Under the pieces are notes generated by a model that saw only the letters and a list, made by a program, of their open reading frames with translations, was not told where the DNA came from and did no database searches. Source: an uncultured Hyphomicrobiales bacterium (GTDB lineage: Bacteria; Pseudomonadota; Alphaproteobacteria; Rhizobiales; Beijerinckiaceae). Taken from it: a stretch of DNA of 61,822 nucleotides. Positions within the stretch are counted from its first letter, which is position 1; every line of letters begins with the position of its first letter. The DNA is taken from NCBI GenBank assembly GCA_903885755.1, contig CAISJZ010000051.1, positions 1 through 61,822 of the forward strand. The letters run 5' to 3'. The position numbers and the translations under genes are program-made. Below, one piece after another: positions 55,100-61,822 of this stretch.

Positions 55100-55921
55100 A
55101 TGCGTATCCTCTTCATCGGCGACATCGTCGGGCGCGCGGGGCGCGCCGTCCTGCTGGAGCATCTGGCGATCCTTCGTCGCGACTGGGCGCTCGATTTCGT
55201 CATCGTCAACGCGGAGAACGCCGCCGGCGGCTTTGGCCTGACCGAAGCGATCTGCCAGGAGTTTCTCGACGCGGGCGCCGACTGCCTCACGCTTGGCAAC
55301 CACGCCTGGGACCAGAAGGAGGCGCTGGTCTTCATCGAGCGGCAGCCGCGACTGATCCGCCCGCTGAATTACCCCGCCGGCACGGCCGGTCGCGGCGCCA
55401 ATCTGTTCGAGGCGAAATCAGGCGCCCGCGTGCTGGTGATGAACGCCATGGGCCGCATTTTCATGGACCCGCTGGACGATCCCTTCGCGGGCGTCGACCG
55501 GGAGCTGTCCGCCTGCCCGCTCGGGGAGGTCTGCGACGCGGCCGTGGTCGATTTCCACGCGGAAACCACGAGCGAGAAGATGGCCATGGGCCACTTCTGC
55601 GATGGGCGGGCGTCGCTGATTGTTGGCACGCATACCCACGTGCCGACCGCGGATGCGCAAATCCTGCCCGGAGGCTCGGCCTACCAGACCGACGCCGGCA
55701 TGTGCGGCGATTATGATTCCGTCATCGGAATGAATAAAGCCGAACCATTGCAAAGATTTACGCGACGCATCCCGCAGGGCCGCTTCGAGCCCGCCAATGG
55801 GCCGGGAACGCTGTGCGGCGTCGCGGTCGAGACCGACGACGGGACCGGGCTGGCGAAATCCGTTGCGCCGGTGCGGATCGGCGGCCGGCTGGCCGAGACC
55901 AGGCCGGCTTTCTGGGCCTGA
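55100..55921 (+). CDS. YmdB-like metallophosphoesterase (TIGR00282 family)
   Basis: A 273-aa phosphodiesterase of the calcineurin-like fold. The metal ligands are visible in GDIVGRAGR, VIVNAENAAGGFGL, LGNHAWDQKEAL (Asn-His), VDFHAETTSEK and GTHTHVPTADA. The family (YmdB, TIGR00282) has cyclic nucleotide phosphodiesterase activity, with links to RNA turnover and biofilm control. It starts 4 nt after fthC, so they share a transcript, and precedes yebC. Confidence 0.92.
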   Translation: MRILFIGDIVGRAGRAVLLEHLAILRRDWALDFVIVNAENAAGGFGLTEAICQEFLDAGADCLTLGNHAWDQKEALVFIERQPRLIRPLNYPAGTAGRGANLFEAKSGARVLVMNAMGRIFMDPLDDPFAGVDRELSACPLGEVCDAAVVDFHAETTSEKMAMGHFCDGRASLIVGTHTHVPTADAQILPGGSAYQTDAGMCGDYDSVIGMNKAEPLQRFTRRIPQGRFEPANGPGTLCGVAVETDDGTGLAKSVAPVRIGGRLAETRPAFWA

Positions 55922-56042
55922 GGCCGCCGTTCAACGTCATCCATGCGGCGGGTTGAAGGGTCCTTTGGCCAGCTTTTCTTGAGCAAAGGCGCGGCGTATA
56001 AGGCCGCCACATCACGAACCGGACAGGGGATCAGGGGCTGAA

Positions 56043-56789
56043 ATGGCGGGACATAGTCAGTTCAAGAATATCATGCACAAGAAGGGCAAGCAGGACGCGA
56101 TCCGCTCCAAGCTCTTCTCGAAATTCGCGCGCGAAATCACCGTGGCGGCGAAGATGGGCATGCCAGACCCCGCCATGAACCCGCGTCTGCGCCTCGCCGT
56201 TCTCGCCGCCCGCGCGGAAAACATGCCGAAGGACAACATCGAGCGCGCAATCAAAAAGGCGATCGGCGGCGACGCCGAAAATTACGACGAGGTGCGCTAC
56301 GAGGGCTACGCGCCCGGAGGCGTCGCCGTGATCATCGAGGCGCTGACCGACAATCGCAACCGCACCGCGGGCGAGGTACGCTCCTGTTTCACCAAGGCCG
56401 GAGGGGCATTGGCTGAATCCGGCGCGGTCGCCTTCATGTTCGATCATGTCGGTTCGATCGAGTTCGACACCAAGGTGGGTTCCGAGGACGCTGTCATGGA
56501 GGCGGCCATCGAGGCCGGCGCCGATGACGCCGCCTCGTCGGAAGACGGCCACGAAATCGTAACGTCCCTCGAATCCTTCGCCGAGGTCGCCAGGGCGATG
56601 GAGGCGAAATTCGGCGAGCCGCGCAAGTCGAAACTCGTCTGGAAGCCGCAGAACACCATCACCGTCGACGACGAGGCGGGCGAAAAGATTCTCAAGATGA
56701 TCGGCGCGCTCGAGGACAACGACGACGTGCAGAACGTCTACGCCAACTTCGAGATTTCCGACGCCCTGATGAAGAAGATGGGCGGGTAA
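56043..56789 (+). CDS. yebC: YebC/PmpR family protein
   Basis: A 248-aa protein. It opens [31 protein letters not shown] in full agreement with the family, and has [19 protein letters not shown] and [27 protein letters not shown]. YebC proteins are described as DNA-binding regulators and, more recently, as translation factors that relieve ribosome stalling. In many alphaproteobacteria yebC is next to ruvC-ruvA-ruvB; here it converges with ybgC. Confidence 0.95.
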   Translation: MAGHSQFKNIMHKKGKQDAIRSKLFSKFAREITVAAKMGMPDPAMNPRLRLAVLAARAENMPKDNIERAIKKAIGGDAENYDEVRYEGYAPGGVAVIIEALTDNRNRTAGEVRSCFTKAGGALAESGAVAFMFDHVGSIEFDTKVGSEDAVMEAAIEAGADDAASSEDGHEIVTSLESFAEVARAMEAKFGEPRKSKLVWKPQNTITVDDEAGEKILKMIGALEDNDDVQNVYANFEISDALMKKMGG

Positions 56790-56792
56790 TTT

Positions 56793-57227
56793 CTACCCGT
56801 TCGCCAGCCGTTCCTTCAGTCCCGCGGGCAGGCGCGCGGCGCGACCGTTGATGACGCAGGCGATTCGCACTTTCGCCGTCAACAGAATTTCGTCGCCGCG
56901 CAAGATGCGCTGGTCGAGTTCGAGCGTTGCGCCGCCGATCCTGTCGGCGCGGCTCTCGACGGTCAGAAGGTCATCCATCCGCGCGGGCTTGAGCCATTCG
57001 ATGTTCATCGAGCGTACCACAAGGCCAAAGGTCTCGGTGGCGTCTCCCGCGAAGGACGCGCCCTGATCGACACCGCGATCCCTGAGAATTTCCGTGCGGG
57101 CGCGCTCCATGAAGCGCAGGAAATTGGCGTGATAGACCGCGCCGGAAAAATCCGTGTCCTCGTAATAAACGCGGACGGAAAATCGATGGGTCGCGGGAGC
57201 TTCGCGCGCCGGATCGGGTGTCGTCAT
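56793..57227 (-). CDS. ybgC: YbgC-like acyl-CoA thioesterase (Tol-Pal-associated)
   Basis: A 144-aa hot-dog-fold thioesterase. The catalytic region is YEDTDFSGAVYHANFLRFMERARTE, with Asp26 and His33 as in YbgC. The following QRILRGDEILLTAKVRIACV completes the fold. YbgC proteins hydrolyse short-chain acyl-CoA and usually lie before tolQ. Here tolQ is not in the window; fumC lies just upstream on the same strand (17 nt), and yebC converges, with 3 nt between stops. Confidence 0.93.
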   Translation of the reverse strand: MTTPDPAREAPATHRFSVRVYYEDTDFSGAVYHANFLRFMERARTEILRDRGVDQGASFAGDATETFGLVVRSMNIEWLKPARMDDLLTVESRADRIGGATLELDQRILRGDEILLTAKVRIACVINGRAARLPAGLKERLANG

Positions 57228-57244
57228 TCAATCCTCGATGTCCC

Positions 57245-58636
57245 TTAAAGCCCGGGCGCGATCATGCGTTCCGGGCGCACGATGGCGTCATATTCGTCGC
57301 CCGACACGAGCCCCGAGGCAATCGCCTCCTCGCGCAGGCTTGTCCCATTGCGATGCGCCGCCTTCGCGATCGCCGCGGCGCGGTCATAGCCAATTTTTGG
57401 CGACAGCGCGGTGACCAGCATCAGCGAGCGTTCGACGAGGGTCGCGATGCGCGTCTCGTCGGCGCGCAATCCCTCGACGCAATATTTGCCGAAGCTCGAA
57501 GTCGCCTCGGCGAGCAGGCGGATTGATTGAAGAACCGCGTCGATGATGACCGGCTTGTAGGCGTTCAGTTCGAACTGGCCCTGCGACCCCGCGACGCTCA
57601 CCGTCGTTTCATTGCCAAAGACGCGGCAACACACCATCGTCAGGGCCTCGCACTGGGTCGGATTGACCTTGCCGGGCATGATCGATGAGCCCGGCTCGTT
57701 CTCGGGCAGGATCAATTCTCCAAGGCCAGAACGCGGACCCGAACCCAACAGGCGCAGATCGTTGGCGATCTTGAACAGTCCGCTCGCCGCGGCCGCCAGC
57801 GCGCCATGCACGTAAACCAGCGCGTCGTGAGCCGCGATGGCCTCGAATGGATTGCGGGCGCGCGCGAAAGGCAGGCCGGTCGCTTCCGCCATGCGCGCGC
57901 AAAACCGTGTGGCGAATTCGGGATGGCTGTTGAGGCCCGTGCCGACCGCCGTCGCTCCCTGCGCCAGCGCAAGGAGCGAGTCCGTCGCCGCCGCGATGCG
58001 TCCGCGGCCCAGCGCGACCTGCGCGGCGTAGCCTGAAAACTCCTGCCCGAGCGTCAGCGGCGTCGCGTCCTGCGTGTGCGTGCGACCGATCTTGATGATG
58101 CGGGCGAAGGCGCGCTCCTCCTCGATCAATGCGTTGGTCAGTCCGTCGAGCGCGGGCAGCAGCGCGTCGTGGATTTCACGCGCCGCCGCGATGTGCATGG
58201 CGGTCGGAAACGCGTCGTTCGATGACTGACAGAGATTGACATGGTCGTTGGGGTGGACCGGCGTCTTGCCGCCGCGCTTGCCGGTCAGGCGTTCGTTGGC
58301 AAGCGAGGCCAGCACCTCGTTGACATTCATGTTGGTCTGGGTGCCGGAACCCGTTTGCCAGATACTCAGCGGAAACTCCGCCGGCCACTTCCCGGCGATC
58401 ACCTCGTCCGCCGCCGCCTCGATGGCTTGCGCGATGTCCAGCGGCAGAAGCCCGAGGTCGCGATTGACGCCCGCGGCGACTTTCTTGACCAGCGCCAGCG
58501 CGGCGATCAACGGTGTTGGCATGCGTTCGGCGCCGATGGCGAAATGCTCCAGCGAGCGCTGCGTCTGCGCGCCCCAGTGATGGTCGGCGGGCACGGCGAT
58601 GTCGCCAAATCCGTCGCTCTCGATGCGTGTTGGCAT
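57245..58636 (-). CDS. fumC: Class II fumarate hydratase
   Basis: TCA-cycle interconversion of fumarate and malate. It is 463 aa (E. coli FumC 467), with the lyase-superfamily signature [39 protein letters not shown] [15 protein letters not shown] and [20 protein letters not shown]. The start at 58636 has GGGAG upstream; a start nine codons earlier is weaker. It is 37 nt after ruvB and 17 nt before ybgC, all on the minus strand. Confidence 0.96.
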   Translation of the reverse strand: MPTRIESDGFGDIAVPADHHWGAQTQRSLEHFAIGAERMPTPLIAALALVKKVAAGVNRDLGLLPLDIAQAIEAAADEVIAGKWPAEFPLSIWQTGSGTQTNMNVNEVLASLANERLTGKRGGKTPVHPNDHVNLCQSSNDAFPTAMHIAAAREIHDALLPALDGLTNALIEEERAFARIIKIGRTHTQDATPLTLGQEFSGYAAQVALGRGRIAAATDSLLALAQGATAVGTGLNSHPEFATRFCARMAEATGLPFARARNPFEAIAAHDALVYVHGALAAAASGLFKIANDLRLLGSGPRSGLGELILPENEPGSSIMPGKVNPTQCEALTMVCCRVFGNETTVSVAGSQGQFELNAYKPVIIDAVLQSIRLLAEATSSFGKYCVEGLRADETRIATLVERSLMLVTALSPKIGYDRAAAIAKAAHRNGTSLREEAIASGLVSGDEYDAIVRPERMIAPGL

Positions 58637-58672
58637 GGCGAGGCTCCCAGGAAACGCAAGCAACGGATGGCG

Positions 58673-59719
58673 CTATTCGTCCGCCTCGTCCGCGAACAGC
58701 CCGAACTGCGTCGCGTCGCGCCTTGGTTCCGCCAGTCCCAGATGCTTGAACGCATTGGCCGTCAGCAAACGCCCGCGCGGGGTTCGTTGCAGGAAACCTT
58801 GCTGCAACAAATATGGCTCGATGATGTCCTCGATGGCGTCGCGCGGCTCGGACAGGGCCGCGGCGATGGTGTCGATGCCGACGGGGCCGCCGCCGAAATT
58901 CACCGCGACCATGTCGAGATAGCGGCGATCCATCACATCGAGGCCAATGGAATCCACGTCAAGCGCGGTCAATGCGCGATCCGCCACCTCGCGCGTCACG
59001 ACGTCGTCGCCATCGACAATGGCGAAGTCGCGCACGCGGCGCAACAGGCGTCCGGCGATGCGCGGCGTGCCGCGGGCGCGCCGCGCGATCTCGTTGGCGC
59101 CGTCGGGCGATAGCGACATGCCGAGCACGCGGGCCCCGCGCGCGACGATGCTTTCGAGCTCCGCCACGGTGTAGAAATTCAGCCGGATGGGAATGCCGAA
59201 GCGGTCGCGCAGCGGCGTCGTCAGCAGGCCGGCGCGGGTCGTCGCGCCAACGAGGGTGAAGCGGGCGAGGTCGATCTTGACCGAACGGGCCGCGGGCCCC
59301 TCGCCGATGATGAGATCGAGCTGGAAATCCTCCATGGCGGGATAAAGAATTTCCTCCACCGCCGGGTTGAGCCGGTGGATTTCGTCGATAAAGAGGACAT
59401 CGCGATCCTCGAGGTTGGTGAGTTGCGCGGCAAGATCGCCGGCCTTGGCGATCACCGGCCCGGAGGTCGAGCGGAAATTGACGCCGAGCTCGCGCGCGAC
59501 GATCTGCGCCAGCGTCGTCTTGCCGAGGCCAGGCGGGCCAACGAAGAGCACATGGTCGAGGGCCTCCTTGCGCGCCCTGGCGGCCTCGATGAAGACCTTG
59601 AGATTCTTGCGCGCGGCTTCCTGGCCGGTGAAGTCGGCGAGGATCAGCGGGCGCAGCGACACGTCGGTGTCGTCTTCGCGCTTTTCCGGCGTCACGAGGC
59701 GGCGGGGCGGGGTGGTCAT
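58673..59719 (-). CDS. ruvB: Holliday junction branch migration ATPase RuvB
   Basis: A 348-aa hexameric AAA+ motor of the RuvAB complex. It has Walker [10 protein letters not shown] (61-69), Walker [30 protein letters not shown] (sensor 1 and Arg finger region), [18 protein letters not shown], and a C-terminal winged-helix ([10 protein letters not shown]). ATG 59719 overlaps the vapC stop as ATGA, so its translation is coupled to the toxin gene. ruvA and ruvC are not upstream as in most alphaproteobacteria. Confidence 0.97.
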   Translation of the reverse strand: MTTPPRRLVTPEKREDDTDVSLRPLILADFTGQEAARKNLKVFIEAARARKEALDHVLFVGPPGLGKTTLAQIVARELGVNFRSTSGPVIAKAGDLAAQLTNLEDRDVLFIDEIHRLNPAVEEILYPAMEDFQLDLIIGEGPAARSVKIDLARFTLVGATTRAGLLTTPLRDRFGIPIRLNFYTVAELESIVARGARVLGMSLSPDGANEIARRARGTPRIAGRLLRRVRDFAIVDGDDVVTREVADRALTALDVDSIGLDVMDRRYLDMVAVNFGGGPVGIDTIAAALSEPRDAIEDIIEPYLLQQGFLQRTPRGRLLTANAFKHLGLAEPRRDATQFGLFADEADE

Positions 59720-60096
59720 GGCGGCGTCTTCGCAACAAACACAACGCCTGGCAAATCCCTGAAATGGGTGTCGCAGGTCAGCAGCTCCGCATCGCGGGCC
59801 AGCGCCGTCGCGTAGATGAGGGCGTCGGCCGCGGCGAGTTTATGCCGGCGACCGAGATCGGCGGCGGAAAGCGCGATTGTGGTGTCGAGATCGACGACAA
59901 CGCATTCCTGTGTGAAGGCGATAATTTCTTCAACGGCATCGGCTGAAACCTCCCGCCGTAGCCATTTCGCAAGCTCGAACTGCACCATGGATGGCACGAC
60001 AAACTCTCGCCGATCGGGGATATGCGGCCCGATGTTCCGCCCCGCGGGCGTATCCAGAAACCATTCGATCCAGGCGGATGTATCAACGACGCGCAT
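59716..60096 (-). CDS. vapC: VapC-family PIN-domain toxin (ribonuclease)
   Basis: A 126-aa PIN nuclease. The four acidic metal ligands are Asp5 (VDTSAWIEW), Glu41 (QFELAKWLR), Asp91 (AAADALIYA) and Asp109 (LLTCDTHF), all present. The start overlaps the antitoxin stop as TGATG, and the stop overlaps ruvB as ATGA, making an operon vapB-vapC-ruvB. Confidence 0.93.
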   Translation of the reverse strand: MRVVDTSAWIEWFLDTPAGRNIGPHIPDRREFVVPSMVQFELAKWLRREVSADAVEEIIAFTQECVVVDLDTTIALSAADLGRRHKLAAADALIYATALARDAELLTCDTHFRDLPGVVFVAKTPP

Positions 60097-60308
60097 CAGT
60101 AGCGATCATCGCGATCACGGTAACCCTCGGGATTCGCGCCCTTGGCGATGCCCCGCAAGTCGCTGAATTTCGGGACGGGCACGAGAACATACCCCTTGCC
60201 CCTGGGCACAAAGGCCAGTCGCTGCCCGGCCTTCCAGTTTTCCTTCTCCCGAACTTCCCTGGGAATGGAGATCTGGAATTTGGAAGAGAGGGTCGCGGAC
60301 GCGGCCAT
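60096..60308 (-). CDS. vapB: AbrB/SpoVT-type antitoxin (VapB)
   Basis: A 70-aa swapped-hairpin AbrB-fold DNA-binding protein. The N-terminal AATLSSKFQISIPREVREK-type stretch and AGQRLAFVPRGKGYVLVP are typical of VapB/MazE-like antitoxins that bind the toxin and the promoter. The start is set at ATG 60308, since an upstream extension has no family sequence. It is first in the vapB-vapC-ruvB unit. The upstream 208 bases hold no gene. Confidence 0.85.
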   Translation of the reverse strand: MAASATLSSKFQISIPREVREKENWKAGQRLAFVPRGKGYVLVPVPKFSDLRGIAKGANPEGYRDRDDRY

Positions 60309-60517
60309 TGTCTTGCGCCTTTGTGATCGATCTTGGTTTGGTAAGAATATCACGGGCGGCCGGGGGTCGCCAGCGCCGATGCCGAATCTCAAAAATCGCG
60401 ACACACGCGAGATCAAACGTCCGTTTTGGGCCCGAAGTCAGATATACGATGTGGGGGCTTCGACGGCGGCGATGCGCCAATAGCTGGCAACACAACGTTA
60501 AAGGGATTGTCGCATCG

Positions 60518-61741
60518 TTAATTGGCTGCGCTGACAGAACCCATACTCATTATTTGCACTGAATAAACGTCGCCAAGCGCCAGTTTGGAGCCATCGGGGC
60601 TCACGGCGATTCCCTGGGATATTCCGATCGAATGAAACCCAGGTCCGGAGCCAAATTTGGCAACTGGGCTTAGGTTGACTGTGTCTATTATAGTATTTAC
60701 GGGAAACGTCTCCCTTTTTATAGACCCGATGTCTTTCAGGAAGAGATACCGACCGTCTGGAGTAAATGCCATTCCGCCGGCACTGGGATATCCAGGTAGA
60801 CTAGCCATCGTCTCATCGGAAAAATATCTTTTAATTTCAAGGGTTCGGTCATTCAATAAATAGGGCGTCGCCAAAGCGACCATTCCGGAGTCCAAACTGT
60901 TTTCATATATTCTCATCTCGAAACTTGGTAAAAACTGACCGGGGGATTGGTCTCCGGCTGGAACGCCGCGAAACCAGATCGACCGGATCGGCTTGGCGCT
61001 TTCAGGATCGATCAATTGAAATCCTGAATCTCCATAATTCTCAAAAACAAATCCATCACGGGTCTTGCCTTTGTTCTCGCGCATGGATTGAAGAGCGAGC
61101 AGAATTTTGTCCTCGGATGTCCAAATTGCGCCTGTGATTTCGAAATCGCCGACATACAGTTTTTGGGACGTTCTGCTACGGATGTCATAAATAGTGACAA
61201 AATCGGGGTTGCTAAATGCTTCTCTATCGAAAACCAAAATTCTGGTTCCGGCGCGATCGAGGCGACCCGCGTATTGATCCTTGATTTCATCTGGCATCAT
61301 TGACGCTCCTGTCAGCGCGTTCCACCTTGGGCCTGTGCCAAAAGTGATTTCCCGGCTATCCCGGCTCCACAGGATGTGGTTATGCGCTGGAGAACCGATG
61401 CAGGAATTGTCGGGCGCGCGACATGAAAAATTCGACTGTTCCCGATCAAGCTCAAGGTTCCAGACTTTGACCCCTCGCTCCGACATCGAACGCGAATAGC
61501 CAATCGCGAGAAATTTATTGTCTGGGCTAAACCGCATATCGGCGATAGCGAAGGCGCCGTTCTCAAGCTTGATAACCTTGTGCAAAGTTAGCTTAGGAAC
61601 AATCGCGCCCGGCGCGACTTCCAAGTATGGAAATTCAGCGTCTTGAGAGCCAAAACTATTCACGGCGAGCAACGCCCCAGCAGCGATCACAAAAGCCACA
61701 AGCACAAAAGCGCCAACGTTAATTTTGATGATGCGAATCAT
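60518..61741 (-). CDS. Membrane-anchored WD40-like beta-propeller protein, unknown function
   Basis: A 407-aa protein, AT-rich compared with its neighbours (many A/T-ending codons). The N-terminal hydrophobic segment (about 8-27, AFVLVAFVIAAGALLA) is a signal anchor. The rest shows propeller-type repeats with S-x-D-x-x-x-L/I patterns: MRFSPDNKFLAIGYS, LWSRDSREITFG, IWTSEDKILLAL, AFTPDGRYLFLKD and AVSPDGSKLALGD. The start is uncertain (ATG 61741 or an earlier one at 61810). I do not recognise a specific family. The low GC suggests recent acquisition. Confidence 0.68.
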   Translation of the reverse strand: MIRIIKINVGAFVLVAFVIAAGALLAVNSFGSQDAEFPYLEVAPGAIVPKLTLHKVIKLENGAFAIADMRFSPDNKFLAIGYSRSMSERGVKVWNLELDREQSNFSCRAPDNSCIGSPAHNHILWSRDSREITFGTGPRWNALTGASMMPDEIKDQYAGRLDRAGTRILVFDREAFSNPDFVTIYDIRSRTSQKLYVGDFEITGAIWTSEDKILLALQSMRENKGKTRDGFVFENYGDSGFQLIDPESAKPIRSIWFRGVPAGDQSPGQFLPSFEMRIYENSLDSGMVALATPYLLNDRTLEIKRYFSDETMASLPGYPSAGGMAFTPDGRYLFLKDIGSIKRETFPVNTIIDTVNLSPVAKFGSGPGFHSIGISQGIAVSPDGSKLALGDVYSVQIMSMGSVSAAN

Positions 61742-61822
61742 GATTTGTATATTCGAGTTTCCCCGGGCGCGACGTAAGCGGACCGGGCTTTGTTGTCGCA
61801 ATTGAAGCACCGCGAATATTAG

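Noticed and set aside
1..61822. CRISPR array or riboswitch
   Set aside because: No regularly spaced direct repeats and no recognisable riboswitch core were found on reading.

Overview
The window reads as chromosome of a GC-rich alphaproteobacterium, most likely of the order Hyphomicrobiales. Three things support this: a DUF1013/TrcR-type regulator, the phaA-phaB/phaR arrangement, and a DUF4164-zapA pair followed by an alphaproteobacterial-type 6S RNA gene. I cannot fix the genus from sequence alone.

Layout. (A) 1-21.5 kb is an accessory catabolic region. It starts with the tail of an IS5-family transposase and ends at a tRNA-Gly(CCC) gene. It holds six orphan solute-binding proteins (NMT1/SsuA-like, ModA-like and TctC-like), a hydantoinase/oxoprolinase pair hyuA-hyuB divergent from an IclR regulator with a clear palindromic operator, a Vgb-like beta-propeller, a Rieske oxygenase overlapping an SDR and followed by a 4,5-dihydroxyphthalate-decarboxylase-like protein, a YghU-type glutathione transferase, phosphoglucomutase, a flavin-dependent monooxygenase and a cytochrome P450. 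(B) 21.6-31.4 kb holds an AMP-forming acyl-CoA synthetase, a DUF2029 membrane protein, a TauE/SafE exporter, PrpE, a SulP transporter, TrcR and a solitary Mrr-like nuclease. (C) 31.4-35.3 kb is polyhydroxybutyrate metabolism (phaA-phaB with terminator, divergent phaR) plus gloB. (D) 35.4-42.5 kb is a second catabolic cluster: TctC receptor, alpha/beta hydrolase, two cyclase-family paralogues, cupin, SDR, 3-hydroxyacyl-CoA dehydrogenase, a second TctC receptor and a small membrane protein. (E) 42.5-48.3 kb is a sugar-phosphate operon, tkt-gap-(Cys-rich protein)-pgk-fba, closed by a strong hairpin. (F) 48.6-56.8 kb holds DUF4164-zapA-6S RNA, then an inserted three-gene operon (ATP-grasp ligase, sensor-fused MFS transporter, substrate-binding protein), then fthC, a YmdB-like phosphodiesterase and yebC. 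(G) 56.8-61.8 kb holds ybgC, fumC, ruvB, vapBC and an AT-rich membrane-anchored propeller protein.

How the parts work together. Regions A and D look like gene sets for capture and ring or amide opening of carboxylated, possibly aromatic or cyclic, substrates. Their products could enter acyl-CoA metabolism through the synthetases and dehydrogenases and be stored as PHB (region C). Region E supplies the triose/pentose phosphate backbone. The most unusual element is the operon between 6S RNA and fthC, where an MFS transporter is fused to an N-terminal module resembling an extracytoplasmic sensor.
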